NCBI GenBank assembly: GCA_009746045.1
Contig: RPFO01000102.1
Location: forward strand, 2,247,577 to 2,311,576
Source of the DNA: Mesostigma viride
Lineage: Eukaryota > Streptophyta > Mesostigmatophyceae > Mesostigmatales > Mesostigmataceae
Length of the DNA: 64,000 nt
Direction: 5' to 3'
In this document: in pieces, positions 55,858 through 64,000 of the stretch
How positions within the stretch are numbered: the first letter of the stretch is position 1
How the letters are laid out: every line of letters starts with the position of its first letter
Notes under the pieces: generated by a model
Told to the model about the DNA's origin: nothing
Database searches by the model: none
The model's input: the letters and a program-made list of their open reading frames with translations, nothing else
Program-made: the position numbers and the translations under genes

Positions 55858-56968
55858 TTTCGGGGAAATGGGTATATTTTATTAGCCAATTACGGACCAA
55901 AGAGGTGAGAGGGGAAATGAGTATCAGCGAATCCTAATGAAGGTGGGCACACACACGTGTGGCGGTGACAGGTGAAAGGCTAATAGGGCGCGTTATTAGA
56001 CCAAGGAAGCCGGCCATTGGACCTGAGTAATGTCGCCATGAGGCATACTGGTGAATACCTGATTACGGCCCAGTAGATCATGAAAAAGCTGGAGCGGGCT
56101 GGGCTTGTCGTTATTGGGCCCTGGGTCCCACACCCTGTGTTGTTCCTGAGCTAACAGCCAGTAGCGGCGCATAGCCGCATTCCATAGGTATATAAAGCGC
56201 CGGACTACGCCGCCGCGGGTATACTCCTCGCGGACCTTAATTAAAGACTGTCTCGTTGCGTATGGTCCAGATCGCGTATAGCATAGTAATGCGTAGCCAT
56301 ATCCATTCTGCTTGGGAAACTGAAAGCTCGGTCCCTGGTGTGCCAGCAATACCGAAAATGATGGTACGCACGCTAATTGGGAGAGTGGGTGGCGATGCCG
56401 TCCATGCGGCCCAGATGTTAATGAGCCACGTCCAAACCCCAGGGAGATTACAGTAAAGGAACCTGTGCTCAATGGTTTCACTAGGGTGCGTGCACAGGCA
56501 TGATGCATCATGACCAAAACGCTCGTGGAGCGTAGCGCAGACCCCTATCGCCCTATGCATCAAAAGATGTTGTACATCAGTGGCCCTGCGGTCCACGAGA
56601 GGGTGGTCTACCGCCAGGGTAATCATCTTAACCCAAGTGTAGCCCGGCCAATGTATTCCCCAGCGGGCTCGGCCCGGATGGGGCTGATGGTACGTATGCA
56701 ACAAGATATCATAACCCCAATCTGCGGTGTACTCAAAGATACATTTGCTGGTTCTGATGTCCCCCTTGGTTAAGACCCATCCAAATTCAACCGGGTCCAG
56801 ATGTAGTAGATCGAGCCGTGTGTTGCCCACGTGTAGCCATGTAATGCTCTCAACCGGGGATAATGGGTCCGGCTGGATCATGCAAGATCTTGGCACAGAC
56901 CATGGGACTACGCGTATGCGGTGACACTGGGAAGATGGCGTGTACGCATATAAGGTGGATAGTTGATA
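55858..56968 (-). mobile_element. LINE family D, 5'-truncated insertion with 17-bp TSD
   Basis: Flanked by exact copies of CATTGGTAGTTTTAATT (55841-55857 and 56969-56985). The minus-strand content is the C-terminal, zinc-binding part of a LINE ORF2 plus 3' UTR. It was inserted beside a CAACAACAACGACAACAAC stretch. Confidence 0.88.
55996..56968 (-). pseudogene. LINE-D ORF2 C-terminal region (RT zinc-binding domain)
   Basis: The minus-strand frame carries YTADWGYDILLH, VDRRATDVQHLLMHRAIGV, then CLCTHPSETIEHRFLYC and IWTIRNETVF. The Cys...His...Cys arrangement and the W-x-I-R-N motif are those of the zinc-binding region after many LINE reverse transcriptases (zf-RVT type). The reading stays open to about 56237; a second frame (to 55996) carries the last about 85 residues. 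The catalytic RT is missing through truncation. A plus-strand relative at 58138-62800 aligns along the whole length. Confidence 0.7.
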
Positions 56969-56999
56969 CATTGGTAGTTTTAATTCAGTTCAGCCGAAA

Positions 57000-57925
<926 letters not shown>

Positions 57926-57939
57926 ACTGAACTCCTATT

Positions 57940-58137
57940 CTAGACGGAATTGACGGGATTGATTGACGGGATTGACAGGATTCAGTGATTGACAAGTGCT
58001 AGACGGAATCCTGTTGACGGGATAACTTGACGGGATTCTACTCCACGGGATTCTACTCGACTCGACGGGATCCGCATGGGGGGACGGGAAAGGTTGTAGA
58101 GACCGGCGACGTTGAGTTGAGTTGAGTTGAGTTGAGT
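57940..58137. repeat. Degenerate TTGACGGGAT repeats and (GTTGA)n
   Basis: Irregular repeats of TTGACGGGATT and TTCTACTCGAC words (57940-58085), then five GTTGA units (about 58110-58137). No coding content. Confidence 0.8.
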
Positions 58138-59703
58138 TTATGCCCAGGCCGGTGAACCGACAGGGTTATTACATGACGAAACCAACCACGTGGGCAAACT
58201 TGCAGGAGTGCGCCTCACGGCAGGGCGGTGGGGTGGCGTCCAGCGGATGAGCTTACGAGGAAAATCACTGATCGTCAACCAACTCTTGTTCTCCAAGGTT
58301 TTAAGTATACTACTGTCTGGCACACCCGGCTCCCAGCGATCATACCGGCATACAGCTTATCCAACGCATAGGCAGCAATTTTGTTTGGAAACAGGAAGGT
58401 TTGATATCTCACACGGTACGGCATGGCTGGATCAGTCAGCCGGGATATGTCCTTTATGTCATGGTTGCACGGTGGTCTAGGGCTACACAACATACAATGG
58501 CGCTTGTGGTCGATGTATGCTAAACAAGTGATCAGCGTGTACATGGAAGTGAACTGATACGCACCCTGGCGGCTGCCTGTTGGCAAAAGAGTCCCTCTCC
58601 GCTATTTACACCCATGCTAATGGCACATCATGGCACCTTGACGCTGGAGTACTTGGCTGCACACTGATATCATACTGGTCGCGCCTATGCGGTTAGGTTA
58701 TCACAAGCTCAAACTTGGGCGCCTCGTTTTTAATTTCCCACCACTCGTGAGGAGGTTGCACGACAGATTCTTTATAATTTCAATAATTTGATTGTGGACA
58801 ATGCGCGCAAGCCCTTGGGCACGTTACATGGGCACAACCCTTATGCTGGCTTCCTGTGCGCATCACCCCCTGTTCTGAGAGTGCTCGATCTCTACGCCTG
58901 GCAGGGGGACAGATATCGGTTACGGGCATACACTGAAGTTAAGGCTTGGGTGCAAAACATGCCATCGCTACACGCTTGGAACACCCTCATCCAGGCCATC
59001 GCGATCCCAGCTACATGGCATGCTCTGATGATGGCCCCACGCAAGGCCCTCCAACCTGGTGATTGGATCAGTTTTTACCCAGGCGGGATCACATCCACCG
59101 ACATGCAAAGGTCTGGTCCGGGGAGTGTTACCTCCGGCCGGAATTCAAGTCCAAGTGGCCGACATCCTTCCAGGCCACACTGACAATGGTTGCCTCAATC
59201 AGTTGGCGACATTATGTGTCTGTCTTCCAGCCCACCAATGTCACCGTATCCGGAAAGTCCCGTGGTTAGTATCAAGGTCCTGCATGTTCCAGCCGGACCC
59301 CACGACCCCGGCGGAGGCCATCACTTGGTTACACGTAGGCAATACGAAATTGGATCTACTTTACCATTGGACCCCCTGGAATTTGGCTGGACCCTGACCA
59401 AGGGGATGTCTAGGATCAGCAAATGTCTTTACGAGTACACGGCAGAATGGGGTTATGACATTTTATTGCACGAGAACCATAAGCTCCATCCTGGCCGCCC
59501 ACGATGGGGCTTTCAATGGCCTGGCTGGATTGTACAGTTGGATTAAACTTATCACCCTGGCTGTCGATCACCCTTTGGTGGACCGCAGAGCGACCGACAT
59601 TCAACATCTTTTACTGCACAGGGCAATCGGGGTAAACGTGACCCTCAGCAGTCGGTTTCACCACGATGCGACATGCCTGTGCACCTTCCCCTCGGAAACA
59701 ATT

Positions 59704-61211
59704 AATTAATTAATTATTTAAACACGTGCTCCCGTTGGGGAGTCACGGAGCACCGAGGTGTGTGTGCACAACAGGAGAAAGGGCAGAGACCCCCAGTCTC
59801 CTTCATGCCAAAGGCATGCCACAGCTGCATTCGGGCGCGCTAGCTAAAAGGACATGCTACCGATCCGGCAAACTGTGGGTGCAATAAGACCCATGTGAGC
59901 GTGGCATAACAAGTAGCGTGGGCAAGGAATCTGAACATAGCCAGGGCGTAGCATGGCTGTACTAGGACTAGGCTAAGGCTATGGCTGGTTGTTGTGTACC
60001 GTGCGTTGGCGGCACGTGACTAGGTATGTTGGCACAGCTAGGCAAACATTCTAAGCATGGCTGCCTTAGCGGTGCCCAGTGACTACCAATGGATACAATC
60101 TAGGCTATTGCTATTCTAGCCCGCTGGGGGCGACCACATCTTGTGGTTGATCATCAGGTCCCCGCCCCTCCAGTACACCTTGGGCTTCTGGGGGTCCTGC
60201 TTATGGCGGAGGTATTCCGGCCACAGGTCGCGTCGCTGCTGTTGCTGAGCGGGAGTCAGGTCGTCATCCAGCGTCCAGGTGAGGTCGTGCAACCTCTTGC
60301 GACGAGAGAGGAACCGCTGCTTATCCTCAGGGGAGGGGAAGGTGAGCAGGACTGGTGGGGGAGCCGCCTTGTCCCGTGAGTGGGGAAGGCGGTGGCACCC
60401 ACGCAGTTCTACCTCACCTACCAGGCCCATGAGGGTAAGAAGCTGGTTCTTGAGCTCATCAGCAAGGGAGGTTGATGTCTCACCTGGCTTCTGGGGGAAG
60501 CGACGTAGCACCACTCGGCACTCGCGGCGAGCGCGGTCGGTGACCTCCCGTTGCTGGGCCTGGCGGTGGTCCTCCAGCTCATGGAGCTTCGTGGCGATGG
60601 CGTCGGTGGTGGAGGCGGTCGCTGTCCGCAGCAGGTCCGCATAGGAGAGCGGCGGGAGGTCACCAGCATCCTGCCGGGGTGGCTGGGATGCAATGGTGGC
60701 CGTCTGCTCCGCTATCTTGGGGACCTGTGTGGCCAGGGCCTCGGTGTGGGCGGTGATGGCCTCAAGCTTCTTCATGAGCACGCCGCACTTGCCCTCCACC
60801 TGGTTAAGGCGAGAGACAAGGGCAGCATGCGTTTCCGAAGCTTGCGCCGCGGTGTGCAGCGTCGTGAACTGGGGCTGGAGCTTGTGGACGACCTTGGTTT
60901 CCACATTGGAGACCCGGGCTTCCACCGTGTTGAGCGTGGTGTTCAGCGATGTCAGCTTCTCGGCCAGCGGCCAGGTCACGTGCTCCTCCAGCACTGCGCG
61001 GATGTCATCCTTGCAGAGGGAGGGAGCCGATGGGGCAGCCGGCTGTGCGAGGCTGGCGTTGATCGCTCGGCCGATGTCGCCGACGCTGCGCTGGTAGTGG
61101 CTGGTCAAGATAAACAGGCGTTGGCTTGGTTCGTCAAAGGTGTAGAGCCAGGACGTGTCGCGGTAGTCGATAGCCGCCCCCCCTTCAGGGTCACGAAGAG
61201 CTTCCGTTCCT
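59704..61211 (-). mobile_element. ORF1-only retroelement insertion with 10-bp TSD
   Basis: Flanked by exact GGAAACAATT copies (59694-59703 and 61212-61221). Minus strand from 61211: ORF1, about 400 bases of 3' UTR, the CTCCC-CAAC-GGGAG hairpin (plus-strand 59729-59742) and a TTAA-type tail. The whole insertion is accounted for and has no endonuclease or RT. It may be 5'-truncated, since the first readable codons begin at the junction without an ATG. Confidence 0.92.
60116..61211 (-). CDS. Retroelement ORF1 protein (coiled coil plus RNA-binding domain)
   Basis: About 364 codons open from the insertion border to the stop at 60116. No ATG is at the border, so the N-terminus is missing or supplied upstream in a longer element. 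Residues about 1-60 include SWLYTFDEPSQRLFILTSHY. A long Leu/Val/Thr helix with heptad character follows (LTSLNTTLNTVEARVSNVET), probably a trimeric coiled coil. The C-terminal half has CRVVLRRFPQKPGE, GCHRLPHSRDK, RFLSRRKRLHD, LDDDLTPAQQQQRRDL and VYWRGGDLMINH, resembling L1 ORF1 RRM and C-terminal domains. Such proteins bind element RNA as a chaperone. This is the most intact coding sequence among the LINE-like elements here, and its frame is unbroken. Confidence 0.75.
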
Positions 61212-61257
61212 GGAAACAATTGAGCACCGCTTTCTCTACTGCCAAGTGAGCGGGGTG

Positions 61258-62574
61258 CCAGGTTGTGAAATACGTCGGTACGTCAAATACGTCGGCCTCC
61301 AAAATACGGGTATATACGTAGACCCCGGCAGAATACGTCGGCTTGAATACGGCAAAATACGACAGTGTGCAATTCGGCCTTTAGAGCATGGTTATGAAAG
61401 AGCCTTTTGGGTTTGAGGCTTTAGGGTATAGTTATGCAATATGTTTACCACTCATGGCAAGGTGCAGTCAAGTCAGAACACTGACAACCATTACCATGCA
61501 TGAATGAGACAACGAGCTATCAAATCTGATCATCCTATATCAAAATGGGCCATGAATGAATAACTAATTGCCTTGTCTTTTGCTTCTGAAGAAGTTTGCC
61601 TGCCAGCAGCCACCGACTGGGAGCAGTGATCAGCCCTTTGTACTGACTCAGGCCGGAAATCATTGCCTTGAAAGACCGGCTCTGAGCCGCGTGAAAGGAA
61701 ATTGCATTCTCAACAAAGAAGTTGGCCACCAGGAGCTGGCACTCCTCTTCGTTGCAGGGGTTCACAAACCTCGTCATTGTTTGCTGGCGAGGATCACCTG
61801 CAATGGCCGACCCCGAAGCAAGGCCCTGGCCGCTCTCCGCCACTGCCCTGAAGCTCAGGTGCTGCTGCTTCTTCGCCTTCAGCCCGGCCTTCTTGGCCCA
61901 CAACTCCTGGAATTCTAGCTTCCGTTTCCCAATCTTTGCGTCAGGGCAGGCCTCTATGCCCTGCCCTGCGATGCCCGCAAAATGTGCGCGCATCCTGGTC
62001 GCACTGATCTGCTTGCCATCGCCACTGGTAAAATTGTGGCCGCAAAATGAGCAGCTAAACTTGACCTGCGAAAACGTATTCCCCAGAGCATCCTTAACAG
62101 TGACAGTCTTTTTTGCTACAAATTTATGCTGTGGACCTTTGTCTGGCATGGCTGCAAAAACACGTTTGACAACTAGCACAAAATCCGATGGCACACCGCC
62201 ATGCAATATTAATCAAACAGGCTACGTTCCCAACACAGCTGGCATTTTCATCGTTCTGGCACTCTCTCCGTGTATGGAAATTTCAGTTAGCTTGCCAACT
62301 GCCAAGTCATTACCGTAGTGACTGGACTCAGGACTGACGAAAAGCTCAGTTCGTAGTAATCGAGCCTAGTTTGCATAGTAGAAGATCTTGGGGGAGGTAC
62401 GCGCCGCGCCACGTTCCGGCTGGCCTCGCGCCAAGCACTGCCCCGGCTCGAACCTCGAAAATTTCTAAGTCCAAATCACGTATTCGGGACCAAATACGCG
62501 TAGAATACGTCGGGGCCAAAAAAACGCGTATTGCCGTATTTATTTTGACAATACGCACGTATTTCACAACCTGG
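61258..62574 (-). mobile_element. hAT-type DNA transposon (copy 1)
   Basis: Terminal inverted repeats CCAGGTTGTGAAATACGT are perfect over 18 bp (61258-61275 and 62557-62574). An exact 8-bp target duplication GCGGGGTG flanks it (61250-61257 and 62575-62582), diagnostic of hAT insertion. The subterminal regions are rich in AATACGTCGG and AATACG words. It encodes only a BED-finger N-terminal transposase fragment. At 1,317 bp it is nearly the same size as copy 2 (1,321 bp), with related termini. Confidence 0.93.
61535..62206 (-). CDS. BED-finger hAT transposase N-terminal fragment
   Basis: 223 codons; the first Met that makes sense is residue 20. A BED-like zinc finger is present: C52 and C55 (CSFCGHNF), H75 (RMRAHFAGI) and C87 (EACPDA), which binds the transposon ends. 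A basic region (KKAGLKAKKQQ) and then NFFVENAISFHAAQSRSF follow, typical of the segment before the hAT catalytic core. The frame stops before any D-D-E residue and the element ends soon after, so it cannot be a full transposase. It could be a spliced first exon left by an internal deletion, or a DNA-binding-only derivative. Confidence 0.75.
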   Translation of the reverse strand: MHGGVPSDFVLVVKRVFAAMPDKGPQHKFVAKKTVTVKDALGNTFSQVKFSCSFCGHNFTSGDGKQISATRMRAHFAGIAGQGIEACPDAKIGKRKLEFQELWAKKAGLKAKKQQHLSFRAVAESGQGLASGSAIAGDPRQQTMTRFVNPCNEEECQLLVANFFVENAISFHAAQSRSFKAMISGLSQYKGLITAPSRWLLAGKLLQKQKTRQLVIHSWPILI

Positions 62575-62804
62575 GCGGGGTGTGGCAATGATTGTTTAAC
62601 GTATGGTCCGCATGGACCGCGCTACCACATTCCACATTAACGCTATCCGTGCGTTGTATCATATTCGGTATGGCGGGGACCCCCGGGGAGGAGTTATCCG
62701 ACAGTCAACTCTAGCCTGGGTATGGCTCCGAACTAATATGCTATATGCGATCTGGACTATCCGGAACGAGACTGGTTTTCAAAGTGCGGCACGAGTACAC
62801 CAAT

Positions 62805-64000
62805 TAATTAATAAGACTCGTGCTCCCGTTGGGGAGTCACGGAGCATTAACCCCGATGGATGGATGGATGGGTGCAAACAGTCCTACCGGTCTAATCTAT
62901 CTACATCAGCTACCTACTACATCTATCTAACAGCATTCTAACTACAACATCTATCTAGTAGACAGCCGCACGCTGCCCTAGGGGAGCTGTCTGGCGTGCC
63001 TCCCACGGGTTTGCACACGCGGGCGCTTCCCCACTGGGGGGGGCTCGTTGTCTTCTATGACCTGGGCCCACTTGGCCTTGTCCATCATCTTCTTCCAAAT
63101 CACGGAGAGGCCTAGGCCCCCCATGTCCTCTACTAGCTGTTCTTTGAAGGTGCGGGCCTTGCGGCGTCTAACATCACTGGGCCCGGCCCACGTCAGGAGG
63201 TGCCGGCCAGGCTGGGCTGGTCGCAGTCCTGCGGGGGGGCCACGTGAGGTGTCTACCTGGTTGGTGCGAGCTAGGTGCCCTACTAGCTGCAGGCGTCGCT
63301 GCTTAACCCAATGGTGCTGGTGATATATGGCATGCCCTGGTATAGGTCCTCATTGCGGACATGAGCAGCATATCCTACTCTGAAAATGGAACGCAGCGTG
63401 TTGGTGACCGCGCCGTCCAGCTTGCGGGCCAGGTCGGCGGTGAGGGTCCACGTCTCGGCCCCATACGTGAGAACAGGAAGGACGAGGACCTTGAACAGGT
63501 CCTGTTTCTCGATCTTGCCCAGGGCCCGGTACTGGCGTAAAGCGTGCCAGGCGAGGGAGATGCGATGGTCCACATCAACCTTGCAGCTGGGGAGCAGGCT
63601 GCCCAGCAGCTTGACGCGGTCCCGATACAGGACTTGAGAGCCGTCGAGGAGATAGAGGGGCGGCGGTGAGTGGGTGAGCCCAACCGCCAGGGCCTCTCTC
63701 TTCTTGCTGACCTCAAGCCCCACTGCACGGGCCTGGATAGCCAGGCAGTCAAGCCATGTCTGCACGTGCCTAGTGTCCTCGAAGAGGGTGGTGTCGTCTG
63801 CGTAGATGATGTCTGCCAGCCGAATCTCCGTGTCCGCACCGCCATGCCAGAATTTGTTAGCAACCTGCACCCCTGGTTCCCTGCCCACGATGCGGGCAAA
63901 TTGCTTGCGCGCCTGAATCATGAGTACACCAAAGCCGCCGTGGTGAGGCGGTTTATCTTCCTCTGGAACTCAGCAATGCGTCGCGCTTGCATGGCTCTTG
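62805..64000 (-). mobile_element. LINE family B, running off the window end
   Basis: The TTAA-type tail (62804-62815) and CAAC hairpin (plus-strand 62823-62836) mark its 3' end at low coordinates. The 3' UTR holds GGATGGATGGATGG (CATCC on the minus strand), as in the copy at 21247-21766. The RT coding region continues to at least 63921. Confidence 0.85.
62985..63921 (-). pseudogene. LINE-B reverse transcriptase, C-terminal half
   Basis: The frame from 63921 carries LADIIYADDTTLFED with the catalytic YADD (near 63800), LDCLAIQARAVGLEVSKK, and LTYGAETWTLTADLARKLDG of the thumb, then HVRNEDLYQGMPYI. A frameshift near 63300 separates it from the final part (LVGHLARTNQVDTS, then LSVIWKKMMDKAKW) matching 21247-21600. 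Motif layout parallels LINE-A, so A and B are related families. Upstream palm motifs are not readable before 64000. Confidence 0.8.

Larger units (their letters stand above)
58138..62803 (+). pseudogene. LINE family D copy, split by two later insertions
   Basis: Plus-strand frames, broken by indels and stops, encode the C-terminal half of a LINE ORF2. A thumb-like segment (SLIVNQLLFSKV near 58260, then MSFMSWLHGGLGLHNIQW near 58450) leads to the zinc-binding region (YTAEWGYDILLHENH, VDRRATDIQHLLLHRAIGV, CLCTFPSET) at 59430-59700. It resumes at 61222 with EHRFLYC, and again at 62583 up to LRTNMLYAIWTIRNETGF. The gaps are exactly the ORF1-only element (59704-61211) and the hAT element (61258-62574). 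The right end meets a LINE-B tail. Confidence 0.75.

Overview
This is a eukaryotic nuclear window. Its few real genes are split by GT-AG introns with GTAAGT-like donors, and most of the rest is transposable elements and simple repeats. There is no operon structure, no rRNA or tRNA gene, and no CRISPR. The ER chaperone genes, the LINE, copia, gypsy and hAT content and the very long microsatellites would suit a repeat-rich alga, perhaps a green one. That placement is a guess: nothing here fixes the species.

Layout. 0-2.1 kb: a proline-rich hypothetical gene with an in-frame 39-bp minisatellite. 2.1-5.1 kb: a foldback repeat, a LINE 3' fragment and a 2.3-kb (CCCAT)n array. 7.0-13.9 kb: a young copia-type LTR element with near-identical LTRs and a 5-bp target duplication; its protease lies after the integrase. 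15.2-23.6 kb: nested LINE fragments with (TTAA)n tails. 23.7-36.4 kb: two ER-type HSP70 (BiP-like) genes, head to head, with the same three intron positions and unusual C-termini (GDEL and SNEL). 36.8-49.6 kb: two decayed gypsy-like elements pointing away from each other, carrying younger insertions. 50.8-55.2 kb: a five-exon gene for a small ER-anchored J-domain protein, with a hAT element in its fourth intron. 55.8-64 kb: a LINE fragment with a 17-bp duplication, (CAA)n arrays, and a LINE copy split by an ORF1-only retroelement and a second hAT element, each with its own target duplication; another LINE runs off the window end.

How the genes fit together. HSP70s of the BiP class need ER J-domain partners. 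Two BiP-like genes and a membrane-anchored J protein within about 32 kb suggest a small ER protein-folding neighbourhood, though functional linkage is inference.

The most interesting non-gene signal is in the retroelements. Several 3' ends carry a hairpin with an invariant CAAC loop and a stem that varies while keeping its pairing, followed by a TTAA or TTTAA tail. ORF1-only elements share this end with an RT-bearing LINE and have clean 10-bp target duplications. This looks like a non-autonomous, ORF1-only retrotransposon system moved by a partner LINE.
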